Shown here one piece after another: positions 35,701 to 43,693 of a stretch of 44,561 nt of DNA. Numbering within the stretch: position 1 is the stretch's first letter; every line of letters starts with the position of its first letter. Under the pieces are notes generated by a model. It made no database searches. It saw only the letters and a program-made list of their open reading frames with translations, and was not told the DNA's origin. Source of the DNA: Verrucomicrobiota bacterium (GTDB lineage: Bacteria; Verrucomicrobiota; Verrucomicrobiia; JAWXBN01); the NCBI GenBank assembly GCA_034440155.1, contig JAWXBN010000060.1:1-44561 (forward strand). Direction: 5' to 3'. The position numbers were made by a program, and so were the translations under genes.

Positions 35701-36141
35701 ATGAAAATAACACAAGCCGTAGAATACGGTATACTCGGAGTCATCTATCTCGCCCGTCAACCCGAAGGGCGATTGGTCATGATCGACGAAATCTGTGAAA
35801 GCGAAGGAGTCCCAAAAAGCTTCCTTGCAAAAATATTCCAGAGTCTGACAAAGTCCGGCATCATTCGTTCCCGGCAGGGAGCAGGTGGTGGTTTTGCACT
35901 CACACGTAAACCTGATGATGTATCAGTCTTGAATGTTATCGAGGCGATCGAAGGCAAAATAGCCCTCCAACGTTGTCTCGAAGATTTTCCTGACTGTCAG
36001 AAATTCGAGTCTTGCGCCCTGTCGGGTGTCTTGGCCGAGGCTCAGGCTGCTGTCGTCGATGTCTTTAACCGCAGGACTCTTGCTGATCTTATCCAGCAAC
36101 GTACTCCTTATGGCAATGACATTTATTCGATCCAGCGTTAA
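35701..36141 (+). CDS. Rrf2/IscR-family transcriptional regulator with three cysteines
   Basis: 146 aa. The winged-helix N-terminus is typical (MKITQAVEYGILGVIYLARQ, then the recognition region VPKSFLAKIFQSLTKSGIIR and the wing RQGAGGGFALTRKPDDVSVL). Cysteines C92, C99 and C105 lie in the loop that binds a [2Fe-2S] cluster in IscR (C92, C98, C104 in E. coli) or a cluster in NsrR/RirA. This predicts a redox- or Fe-S-responsive repressor. It heads an operon with a cysteine desulfurase homologue, Mrp and a MIP18 protein, all Fe-S related. The IscR-type site at sufB is a plausible target. GGAG precedes the ATG. IscR, NsrR or RirA identity cannot be decided. Confidence 0.9.
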   Translation: MKITQAVEYGILGVIYLARQPEGRLVMIDEICESEGVPKSFLAKIFQSLTKSGIIRSRQGAGGGFALTRKPDDVSVLNVIEAIEGKIALQRCLEDFPDCQKFESCALSGVLAEAQAAVVDVFNRRTLADLIQQRTPYGNDIYSIQR

Positions 36142-36178
36142 TTCTAAAGCCGCATTTGTGCAGGAGGAAGAGTGATCA

Positions 36179-37384
36179 ATGACCCCTGCACCGATTTATT
36201 TTGATCATTTATCGTCCACAGAAATTTTGCCCCAGATCCTCACCAGTATGGGGCGTTTTTTTTCTCCCGCATTCTCCAGCCCGTGGAGTCCCCACACAGG
36301 GGGGAATGCCGCCCGGGAAGCTTTGGAAGAAGCCCGTAAACAATTTTGCGCATTAGTCGGTGCAGATGATTCTTATGAGGTGATTTTTACCGGTAACGGT
36401 TCAGAAGCTAATAACCTCGTGATAAAGGGCCGCGCATTTTCTTCTTCGAAAAAGGATGCGTGCCTCGTTTACACCGCCACAGACCATCCTTCGATTATCC
36501 AATCCATGCGTTTTCTTGAAAGTCTCGGATTCCGGACACGCAAATTGCCCGTGGATCCCCAAGGTTTTGTTGATCCGGTTGAATTGCGCCGGATGATTTG
36601 CGCGGACACCGTGCTGGTGGTGACGCATTTGGTTAACCACGACCTAGGCACACTCCAACCGGTCGATGAGCTTGTGCAGATGGCGCATAGTGCTCATGTG
36701 CCAGTTTTAATCGATGCGACTTATGGCGGGGGATGGAGGGATTTGAATCTGGCCGGATGTCCGGCCGATTTTGTCACACTGAGCCCGCATCGTTTCCACG
36801 GGCCAAAAGGTGTCGGGGTCCTCGTCAAAAAGAGGCATATCCCTTTGACCCCTCTTATTCACGGGGGGAATCAAGAGCATGAACTCCGTGCCGGGCACGA
36901 GAATATTCCGGCAATCCACGGGGCGGGCCTAGCGGCGGGATTCATCCGAGATCATCCTGAAAAATTTATCCGTAACCCTCGGGAACTCCAAAAGCTTTTT
37001 CTGGAGCAGATCGCCCCGATCCCGGGAATCAAGTTAAACGGGCCACCGATTGGGGACGATTTGCGCGCGGGTAATTCGCTGAGTCTATCGGTGGCTGGAG
37101 TGGATGCGGAGGAGTTAATACTGGTTTGTGACCGTTTCGGACTCCAAATCGCGGGGGGCAGCGCCTGTGTGAGCCGGACCGAAAAAATCCCGCACACTCT
37201 CCAAGAGATCGGGTTATCCGAGGATTCTGCACGTGGAACGGTATTAATGAGTTTTGGAATCACCAATACACCCGCGCAAATTGCCCCGGCGGCGGCGGTC
37301 TTTGCCAAGGCGGTGGAACGGGTCCGTTCACTTTCCCCGCGTTGGAGAATTTCCGGCGAAGTGAAGTTGCATAATCCCCCGTGA
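36179..37384 (+). CDS. Cysteine desulfurase (NifS/IscS) homologue lacking the PLP lysine; probable pseudoenzyme
   Basis: Class V aminotransferase fold, 401 aa, aligning along its length with IscS. The catalytic-cysteine loop is kept (GGSACVS, C330, equivalent to IscS C328), as are the PLP-stacking histidine region (TATDHPSII) and the Asp in LIDATYGGG. The Schiff-base lysine is replaced: LSPHRFHGPKGVG has R205 where IscS has K206 in SGHKIYGPKG. Other PLP contacts also differ: VNHDLG for VNNEIG, DATY for DATQ, and RAGHEN for RSGTLP. It therefore probably cannot make sulfide from cysteine by the usual route. It sits between an Rrf2 regulator and Mrp, 19 bases before the latter. A sulfur/persulfide acceptor, scaffold or regulatory partner is possible; that is inference. 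AGGAGGAAG precedes the start. Confidence 0.88.
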   Translation: MTPAPIYFDHLSSTEILPQILTSMGRFFSPAFSSPWSPHTGGNAAREALEEARKQFCALVGADDSYEVIFTGNGSEANNLVIKGRAFSSSKKDACLVYTATDHPSIIQSMRFLESLGFRTRKLPVDPQGFVDPVELRRMICADTVLVVTHLVNHDLGTLQPVDELVQMAHSAHVPVLIDATYGGGWRDLNLAGCPADFVTLSPHRFHGPKGVGVLVKKRHIPLTPLIHGGNQEHELRAGHENIPAIHGAGLAAGFIRDHPEKFIRNPRELQKLFLEQIAPIPGIKLNGPPIGDDLRAGNSLSLSVAGVDAEELILVCDRFGLQIAGGSACVSRTEKIPHTLQEIGLSEDSARGTVLMSFGITNTPAQIAPAAAVFAKAVERVRSLSPRWRISGEVKLHNPP

Positions 37385-37403
37385 GCGTCTATTTTGGAGG
37401 CTT

Positions 37404-38465
37404 ATGTCATCACCAGAAATCACCCTCGAAAAAATCCGCGAAGTCCTTTCGCAGGTTAAGTATCCCGGATTCAGCCGGGACATTGTATCATTTGGCCTGC
37501 TCAAAGGTGTCTCGGTGGAGCAGGAACCCTACGGCGTTTTGCTGGAGGTCACGACGACAGACCAGGATTTAATCGGACAAATCGTCAAAGGTGCTGGTGA
37601 AGCCCTTTCAAAGCTCGGACCGAAATTTGAAATCCGTATTTCACAGAAAAATGCGGCCCAAGCACCGGCTCAACCGGTCGCGGGCCATTCCCAGAGTATT
37701 CCCGGGATAAAATATATTATCGCTGTCGCGAGTGGAAAAGGAGGGGTGGGTAAATCCACCGTCGCCGCGAACTTGGCATCGGCCTTCCGGAAGATGAATC
37801 TGAAAACGGGTTTGCTCGACTGTGATATCTACGGCCCGAGCATGGGCCTGATGTTCGGGACGGCTGAACGTCCCCATGCAAATGAAGACCAGACGATCGA
37901 ACCGGTGGTTCAATTCGGGATACGCCTCATGTCGATGGGGTTCCTTTTAGAAGCGGATGCCCCGGCGATTTTGCGCGGCCCCATCGTGACACGGTACACC
38001 CAGCAGCTTTTGAAACAAACCCGCTGGGGTGATCTCGATGTATTGGTCCTCGATTTTCCTCCCGGCACCGGGGATATCCAGCTGACGATCGTCCAGACGG
38101 TCGCCCTGAGTGGAGCGGTGATTGTCACGACCCCACAGGATATTGCCTTGCTGGATGCGAAAAAAGGTGTGGCTATGTTTCATAAAACAAATGTACCGAT
38201 TCTCGGGATCGTGGAGAATATGAGCTACTACCATTGTCCAAAATGCGGGAACCGGGAAGAAATTTTCTCCCATGGCGGGGGCAAATTGCAGGCCGCTAAA
38301 ATGAATGTCCCCTTCCTCGGGGAAGTCCCCCTGGACATCGCGATCCGTGAAGGCGGGGATAAAGGAATCCCCGTTGTCTTTGGACAACCCGAGAGTGAAC
38401 ACGCAAATTGTTTTATGCAAATTGCGCGGAATGTGTGGACCGATTTGGAGCAGGTGAAAAAATAA
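37404..38465 (+). CDS. Mrp/ApbC/Nbp35-type Fe-S carrier ATPase
   Basis: 353 aa. An N-terminal MIP18/DUF59 domain at about residues 5-75 (VKYPGFSRDIVSFGLLKGV) is followed by a P-loop ATPase. The deviant Walker A is ASGKGGVGKSTVAANLA (about 109-125), followed by LDCDIYGPSMG, DFPPGTGDIQLTI and the cluster-binding CxxC in YYHCPKCGNREE. Mrp proteins bind and transfer Fe-S clusters. A strong GGAGG precedes the ATG. Position after the desulfurase-like gene and before a free MIP18 protein fits an Fe-S delivery module. Confidence 0.94.
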   Translation: MSSPEITLEKIREVLSQVKYPGFSRDIVSFGLLKGVSVEQEPYGVLLEVTTTDQDLIGQIVKGAGEALSKLGPKFEIRISQKNAAQAPAQPVAGHSQSIPGIKYIIAVASGKGGVGKSTVAANLASAFRKMNLKTGLLDCDIYGPSMGLMFGTAERPHANEDQTIEPVVQFGIRLMSMGFLLEADAPAILRGPIVTRYTQQLLKQTRWGDLDVLVLDFPPGTGDIQLTIVQTVALSGAVIVTTPQDIALLDAKKGVAMFHKTNVPILGIVENMSYYHCPKCGNREEIFSHGGGKLQAAKMNVPFLGEVPLDIAIREGGDKGIPVVFGQPESEHANCFMQIARNVWTDLEQVKK

Positions 38466-38506
38466 AATTAATCAGTAAGCTAAGAATTTAACCGGAGCAA
38501 AAGAAT

Positions 38507-38824
38507 ATGACTAAAAAAGAATCAAAAATCACTGTGGAACAAATTTACACCGCCCTCAAAAATTGTTTTGATCCGGAGATCCCGGTTAATATTGTCGATC
38601 TGGGATTGGTTTATGATGTGGTCTTGGAAGGTAATGATGTCCGGGTAAAAATGTCCCTGACGACTCCCGGTTGTCACATGGGCCCTTCCATCTCCAATGA
38701 CGCGCAATCTAAGGTGATGGCTGTCGAGGGGGTAGAATCCTGCGAAATCGACATCGTCTGGGATCCTGCTTGGAATCAGTCCATGATCACAGCTGACGGC
38801 CGCAAAAAACTCGGGATGGTTTAG
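38507..38824 (+). CDS. MIP18-family (DUF59) Fe-S assembly protein
   Basis: Single-domain MIP18 protein of 105 aa: FDPEIPVNIVDLGLVYDVVL, TTPGCHMGPSISNDAQSKVM and VWDPAWNQSMITADGRKKLG are the characteristic segments, including the conserved cysteine. It is related to the C-terminal domain of SufT in the suf operon; fifteen consecutive residues (DPEIPVNIVDLGLVY) are identical. It completes the Rrf2-desulfurase-like-Mrp set and probably helps Mrp mature client Fe-S proteins. A GGAGC sequence lies upstream at slightly long spacing. Confidence 0.9.
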   Translation: MTKKESKITVEQIYTALKNCFDPEIPVNIVDLGLVYDVVLEGNDVRVKMSLTTPGCHMGPSISNDAQSKVMAVEGVESCEIDIVWDPAWNQSMITADGRKKLGMV

Positions 38825-38845
38825 TCACGTTAATCCACACGTCTC

Positions 38846-38956
38846 CATGGTGACGATAGTTCTCGACTAATCAGCAAAAGAATCGATGAAGTCAGGATTT
38901 ATGACCAAGCCTTGTCCGAAGGGCAAATCTTCAAATTCATCGGCAAAAAGGGTTAG
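38846..38956 (+). pseudogene. C-terminal remnant of a LamG/concanavalin-like domain protein
   Basis: Without a start codon, the frame reads KRIDEVRIYDQALSEGQI and ends GKKG-stop at 38954-38956. The IDEVRIYDxALSExEI pattern is the standard last strand of LamG-like (concanavalin A-type) domains in secreted proteins of environmental bacteria. Nothing upstream continues the domain: the MIP18 stop is 30 bases away. It is a relict left by deletion of a larger gene. Confidence 0.6.
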
Positions 38957-39031
38957 AATCCTACGCCATCAGGTGAGCATCATTTGATTAGGGTGGACAG
39001 TGGTACCGTAAATGTTTTTGTTGAATGGAAT

Positions 39032-39679
39032 ATGAGCAAAAAAGCTTTGATTGTCTGGGGCGGTTGGGATGGGCACAAACCCAAAGAATGTGCACGACTT
39101 TTTGAAACCCTGCTGAAGGCGGAAGGGTTTTCAGTGGAGGTCTCCGACTCACTAGATTCTTTTCTGGATAAAGATAAATTAGCGGGATTAAGTCTGATCG
39201 TTCCGATGTGGACGATGGGCGAGATTACTGGAGAGCAATTTGCGGGCTTGAGTGCCGCGGTAAATTCTGGGGTCGGCTTAGGAGGCGTGCATGGCGGTAT
39301 GGGGGACTCTTTCAGGAATAATTCCGATTACCAAATGATGGTGGGTGGGCAATTTGTCGGTCACCCGGGTAATGTCGTCAGCCATATCGTTCATATTACC
39401 GATCGCACAGATCCGATCACTGCGGGGATGAATGACTTTAGGCTGGAGACTGAACGTTACTACATGCATGTCGATCCGAGTAATGTGGTTTTGGCGACAT
39501 TAACATTTGCCGGACACGAGGTCCCCGGTGGAGGCCAGCTCGTGATGCCGACAGTGTGGAAAAGGATGTACGGCCAGGGGCGTGTCTTCTACGCTTCCTG
39601 GGGTCATGACCCGAAAGATTTTGAAGGGGTTGAAGCTAAAGAAATCGTCCGTCGTGGATTGCTCTGGGCGGCGAAATAG
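39032..39679 (+). CDS. ThuA-like domain protein
   Basis: 215 aa, glutamine-amidotransferase-like fold of the ThuA family: KALIVWGGWDGHKPKECARL at the N-terminus, PMWTMGEITGEQ, GVGLGGVHGGMGDSF, YYMHVDPSN and RVFYASWGHDPKDF. ThuA proteins are linked to trehalose and other sugar utilisation in Rhizobium and are common beside sugar dehydrogenases, but no such partner is found here. ATG 39032 gives the family start; the frame is open further upstream to 38984 without conservation. Confidence 0.85.
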   Translation: MSKKALIVWGGWDGHKPKECARLFETLLKAEGFSVEVSDSLDSFLDKDKLAGLSLIVPMWTMGEITGEQFAGLSAAVNSGVGLGGVHGGMGDSFRNNSDYQMMVGGQFVGHPGNVVSHIVHITDRTDPITAGMNDFRLETERYYMHVDPSNVVLATLTFAGHEVPGGGQLVMPTVWKRMYGQGRVFYASWGHDPKDFEGVEAKEIVRRGLLWAAK

Positions 39680-39715
39680 TTTTTCTTTTTTTCGAATTGT
39701 TCCTAGTCTATCGTA

Positions 39716-40702
39716 ATGAGTCAATGGTTGACATTCAGGCGGCAGCTCGAAGTGGCAGGATTCCGCATTGCTTTTTTGCTGGTGCCGCTGATTCCTCGTT
39801 TTGCGGTTTATCCCCTTTCCCGCCTGCTGGGGAGCTTGGCTTATCTCGTTGATCATAAAGACAGGAAAATCGCATTGACGAATCTGGAGCTGGCATTCGG
39901 GCCATCCATGACGCCTGCCCAGCGTGAGCAAATTGCCCGGAAAGGATTCGAGCAATTTGCCCAGGTCATTATCGACTCGTTATGGTGCCGGAATCTCAAG
40001 GCATCAAATATCCGGAAATACATGGACTATGAGGAAGGCAGCCTGGAGCTTTATGAAAAACTCGCCGCACGTGGCAAAGGGGTGATTTTCCTCGGGATGC
40101 ACTACGGTAATTATGAGTGGATGAGCTTGGGATTTGGTTTTTATGGATACCCATCCCATGTTGTCGTGCAGGAACTCCGTAATCTCAAAGTCAATGAACT
40201 CTTTAACGAAGTGCGTGTGCGTTGCGGACACCGCTTGGTCTACCGCAAAAATGCGGCGGTAAAAATTTTTAAGGCACTGAAACGGGGCGAACCCCTCGGG
40301 TTACTCGTTGATCTGAACCTGAATGAATGGGAAGGACCGATTGCGGCCGAGCTTTTCGGGAAGCTGGTCCATGCAAATCCATTGCCTGCATTACTGGCTC
40401 TCCGGACGGGGGCGGCATTATTAGTTTCCCGGACATATTGGTGTGAGGAGAGGGGAAAATATCTCACGGTTTTCGGTCCGGAAATCCAATGGACAGAACA
40501 GGAAACAAAAGACCAGACCATCCGTGTGATTACGGAAACTTATATATCGATTTTTGAAGAGTTTATCCGTCAAGCTCCCCACCGTTGGTTATGGAGTTAC
40601 AAACGCTGGAAATTCCGCCCGACACAAGAACTTCATGGTTACCCCGCTTATTCAAAGTACTCCAAAATATTGCATGAGTGGCAGAAAGTCACGGAATCGT
40701 AA
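39716..40702 (+). CDS. LpxL/HtrB-like lipid A acyltransferase
   Basis: Membrane-associated acyltransferase of 328 aa in the lipid A biosynthesis (LABLAT) family. The motif FLGMHYGNYEWMSLG (His-x4-Glu) is the catalytic site; GEPLGLLVDLNLNEWEGPIA and PLPALLALRTGAALLVSRTY follow. An N-terminal hydrophobic helix (AFLLVPLIPRFAVYPLS) anchors it. Presence of such an enzyme supports a Gram-negative lipid A envelope. It could also act on other lysophospholipids. It precedes phoB by 40 bases and may be transcribed with it. Confidence 0.85.
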   Translation: MSQWLTFRRQLEVAGFRIAFLLVPLIPRFAVYPLSRLLGSLAYLVDHKDRKIALTNLELAFGPSMTPAQREQIARKGFEQFAQVIIDSLWCRNLKASNIRKYMDYEEGSLELYEKLAARGKGVIFLGMHYGNYEWMSLGFGFYGYPSHVVVQELRNLKVNELFNEVRVRCGHRLVYRKNAAVKIFKALKRGEPLGLLVDLNLNEWEGPIAAELFGKLVHANPLPALLALRTGAALLVSRTYWCEERGKYLTVFGPEIQWTEQETKDQTIRVITETYISIFEEFIRQAPHRWLWSYKRWKFRPTQELHGYPAYSKYSKILHEWQKVTES

Positions 40703-40742
40703 CGTGCGTAGTTCTTGCTGGTTGGAGGGTCGGAGTGTATAG

Positions 40743-41435
40743 ATGCTCATTATGTCACAGAAGATATTGATTGTTGATGATGAGCCGGATGTTGTAGATC
40801 TTGTATCGTTTAATTTAAAAGGGGCAGGATTTTCTGTGGTCACTGCTGGTGATGGAAATTCCGCCCTGCAAATGGCCAAAGAGCATGTTCCATCCCTGAT
40901 TATTCTCGATGTGATGATGCCCGGTATGGACGGGACGGAAGTTTGCAAGTTCCTTAAAAAAGACCCATTAACCTCCTCGATCCCTGTGGTCATGCTCACG
41001 GCTAAAGGCGAGACGGTGGATAAAATCCTGGGATTGGAACTGGGTGCGGACGATTATATTACGAAACCTTTTAGTCCGAGGGAATTGGTTTTGCGGGCGA
41101 AATCCATTCTTAAGAGAAGGGGATCAGAAAAGATAGAAGACACCCTCATTGTCGGTGAAATCACCCTAGATCGCGCGAGGCACGAGGTTTTTATCAAGGG
41201 GAAAGCCATTGTTTTAACCGCTACGGAATTCAAGCTCTTGAGCCTTTTAATCGAGAGAAAAGGCCGAGTTCAGAGCCGGGACCGCCTCCTGCAAGACGTT
41301 TGGGATTACTCCTCAGCGATCGATACACGGACAGTGGACACCCATGTCAGGCGTTTACGCAAAAAACTCGGCAAAAACGCAAAATTAATCGAGACGACAA
41401 GAGGTGTTGGCTATCGGATCCTGGATCCTGTATAG
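40743..41435 (+). CDS. phoB: PhoB-type response regulator
   Basis: OmpR/PhoB-family regulator of 230 aa. Receiver domain: IVDDEPDVVDLVSFN acidic pair, phosphoacceptor D56 in IILDVMMPGMDG, Lys in YITKPFSPREL. The C-terminal winged helix carries ATEFKLLSLLIERKGRVQSR and the recognition region AIDTRTVDTHVRRLRKKLG. Sequence is closest to PhoB by eye, but other OmpR-type regulators cannot be excluded. GGAG seven bases before ATG 40743 supports this start. It is followed eight bases later by its kinase. No pst or phoU genes are in the window. Confidence 0.88.
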   Translation: MLIMSQKILIVDDEPDVVDLVSFNLKGAGFSVVTAGDGNSALQMAKEHVPSLIILDVMMPGMDGTEVCKFLKKDPLTSSIPVVMLTAKGETVDKILGLELGADDYITKPFSPRELVLRAKSILKRRGSEKIEDTLIVGEITLDRARHEVFIKGKAIVLTATEFKLLSLLIERKGRVQSRDRLLQDVWDYSSAIDTRTVDTHVRRLRKKLGKNAKLIETTRGVGYRILDPV

Positions 41436-41442
41436 TACGGCC

Positions 41443-42702
41443 ATGAGTTGGATTACTTTTATCATCTTGGTTCTTCTAATGTGGGCGGCGTTTTATTGGT
41501 ATTACAGCCGTAAACAAGCCCGATGGATAAATTTGCTCAGTGCTATCAAGGATCTTTCCCTTGGAAATATGAATATTTCCGTACCACGCCCGGATAGTAA
41601 AATACACCTCGAAGCGGCCGGTTATGTCGATGAAATCAAGGGTCAACTCATCCGGCTCCGGAACCAATGTTCTGTAGAGGTTTCTAATTTACGGGGTATC
41701 CTCGACTCCATGACTGAAGGTGTCATGGTCGTTGATTCATTCGGGAAAATCCGGTTGGCCAATGAGCAATTAGTCCGCCTGTTTGGGCTCGGCAATGACC
41801 CCAAGGGACAAAGCCTCATGGAGGCCTTGCGTAACCACGCGATCTATGATGTCTTCCAGAAAGCTTCAAAAGTCGGAAAGGTTTTGGGCGAGGAAATCAC
41901 TATGGGCCACGGGCAGGAATTATTTTTCGAGCTTAATGCCCTCAAGCTCCAAGGGGAGGGTGACCAGTTTAAAGGCGTCGTCTTTGTCTTCCACGATATC
42001 ACCAAGATTCGGCGGTTAGAGAATGTCCGGAAAGAATTTGTGACCAATGCCTCCCACGAGTTACGGACCCCGTTATCAATTATCAAAGGTTATGTCGAAA
42101 CCCTCGCAGACGGGGCTATCGATGAACCTAAAACCGCCCGGAAATTCATCGGGATCATGCAAAAACACACCGAACGCCTTGCCGTACTAATTGAAGACAT
42201 GCTCGAGCTTTCGCGAATCGAATCAGGCCGTTTGGATATCCGTCTAGAAATGGTCAAGGTACAGCCCATACTCCTGCGGGTGATCCAATCTTTTCATTCC
42301 CTGACAGACCGCAAAAAAATCAATATCTTTTCAAAGGCTAATCCCGGGAATATCGAATGGAAAGTGGATTCAAATTTGATTGAAAGGGTGATTTTTAACC
42401 TCGTGGATAATGCGATTAAATATTCCCCTGATGGCGGGGAAATCAGGATTGAAACAACGGTTAATGACCGGGATTTCCTATTTTCCATCTCCGATAACGG
42501 GCCCGGCATTCCCAAAGAAAGTATGGAGCACCTTTTTGAGCGCTTTTACCGAGTGGACAAATCCCGTTCTAACGACTCGGGGGGGACAGGCCTGGGGTTA
42601 AGTATTGCCAAACATATTATCGAAAACCACAAAGGACGTATCTGGGTGGAGAGTACATACGGTAAAGGAGCTGCTTTCTCTTTTACAATACCTCGTTCCT
42701 AG
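41443..42702 (+). CDS. phoR: PhoR-type sensor histidine kinase
   Basis: 419 aa. One N-terminal transmembrane helix (WITFIILVLLMWAAFYWYY), a HAMP-like region, a PAS domain at about 85-190 (LRGILDSMTEGVMVVDSFGK), a HisKA domain with H205 in NASHELRTPLSIIKGY, and an HATPase domain with NLVDNAIKYSPDGGE (N box), SDNGPGIPKESMEHLFERFY and GGTGLGLSIAKHI. There is only one membrane pass and no large periplasmic sensor, like PhoR that reads PstSCAB-PhoU status. ATG 41443 is chosen; an upstream in-frame TTG would overlap phoB. Confidence 0.9.
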   Translation: MSWITFIILVLLMWAAFYWYYSRKQARWINLLSAIKDLSLGNMNISVPRPDSKIHLEAAGYVDEIKGQLIRLRNQCSVEVSNLRGILDSMTEGVMVVDSFGKIRLANEQLVRLFGLGNDPKGQSLMEALRNHAIYDVFQKASKVGKVLGEEITMGHGQELFFELNALKLQGEGDQFKGVVFVFHDITKIRRLENVRKEFVTNASHELRTPLSIIKGYVETLADGAIDEPKTARKFIGIMQKHTERLAVLIEDMLELSRIESGRLDIRLEMVKVQPILLRVIQSFHSLTDRKKINIFSKANPGNIEWKVDSNLIERVIFNLVDNAIKYSPDGGEIRIETTVNDRDFLFSISDNGPGIPKESMEHLFERFYRVDKSRSNDSGGTGLGLSIAKHIIENHKGRIWVESTYGKGAAFSFTIPRS

Positions 42703-42736
42703 AAAATAGTCTGGACGTATTTCTGTAAAATGTGAG

Positions 42737-43237
42737 ATGATAAAACTAAATGATAGGAGAGATTTTTCTTTGAATAATATCCAAGCACATAGTTTGAGCG
42801 AAATCAGGAAAGTGGTTCGAAAACTCACAAGTGGACATCATTTGGGGGTACTCAGTTGTGTTGATCCCTTTGGCCGCCCTCATTCATCCTGGATGGGCAC
42901 CGTTTATGCCGAAGATTACCAGACAATCGTCGCTATTTCCTCACCCGAAGGCCGCAAGGTCAAATATATCGAGCAAAATCCACAAGTGGAGTGGATGGTC
43001 GCGGATGAACAATTATTCCACGTCGTTTATTTCAAAGGGGTCGCCCGGATTATGGAAGACGCTGCGGAAATTAAAAAAGCATGGAATGATATTCCTGACA
43101 AAAGCCGCTCTTATTTCCTTCGTTTTCAGGATCGTGGGGTCGGATTCAAGATTATTGAGACAAAAGTTAAAAGTGTCGAATACCGGGTCCCCACGGAAAA
43201 TATCTTTGTAGAGGTTGCGGTTTCTGATCTGGCATGA
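42737..43237 (+). CDS. Pyridoxamine 5'-phosphate oxidase-like split-barrel protein
   Basis: 166 aa, FMN-binding split-barrel fold of the general-stress-protein 26 type: VVRKLTSGHHLGVLSCVDPF, PHSSWMGTVYAED, ISSPEGRKVKYIEQNPQVEW, VYFKGVARIMED. These proteins bind flavin, F420 or haem; which one is not readable. The short length excludes true PdxH. An AGGAGA sequence lies inside the first codons, and an in-frame start closer to the conserved part is possible. Probably co-transcribed with the following gene, 18 bases on. Confidence 0.75.
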   Translation: MIKLNDRRDFSLNNIQAHSLSEIRKVVRKLTSGHHLGVLSCVDPFGRPHSSWMGTVYAEDYQTIVAISSPEGRKVKYIEQNPQVEWMVADEQLFHVVYFKGVARIMEDAAEIKKAWNDIPDKSRSYFLRFQDRGVGFKIIETKVKSVEYRVPTENIFVEVAVSDLA

Positions 43238-43255
43238 TAACCTTCCGGGAGATTT

Positions 43256-43693
43256 ATGGATGTTCAAACCGCTGTATTATGTGATAGTGCTGCCGATTAT
43301 GGCGGGAAACTTTGTGTTTTAGGGGCTTTCGACACGATTTGGGCTCGGCAATTCCCCGCAGTCCATCCATTTTGTTCAGTAGCCATCAGGGTTGTCTTCC
43401 GTGATGTCGATGCGGGCAAACATAATATGAAGATCCAGATGATCGATGATGATGGACGTAATCTTGTCCCTCCTATCGAGGGTGAGATCAATATTCAACT
43501 ACCCGAAAATGTATTTTTCCTGAGCCAGAATTTTGTGCTGAATCTCCAGCAATTCAAGATCGACCAAGCGGGACAATATTCCGTCGATGTCAGTATGGAT
43601 AAACATATCATTGCCCGCATTCCCCTGCAAGTCATCAAGGTCGATCAAATCCCGCCTTTCCACCATCCGCCCAAAGATTCAGGTTTTGAGTAA
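43256..43693 (+). CDS. DUF6941-like conserved hypothetical protein
   Basis: 145 aa soluble beta-rich protein: MDVQTAVLCDSAADYGGKLC, VLGAFDTIWARQFPAVHPFC, then SVDVSMDKHIIARIPLQVIK near the end. The opening ACD-type pattern followed by GKLxVLGxFDTI is what I associate with the DUF6941 family, found mainly in environmental bacteria, with no known function. It lies 18 bases after the split-barrel protein, so the two may be functionally linked. GGGAG precedes the start. Confidence 0.65.
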   Translation: MDVQTAVLCDSAADYGGKLCVLGAFDTIWARQFPAVHPFCSVAIRVVFRDVDAGKHNMKIQMIDDDGRNLVPPIEGEINIQLPENVFFLSQNFVLNLQQFKIDQAGQYSVDVSMDKHIIARIPLQVIKVDQIPPFHHPPKDSGFE

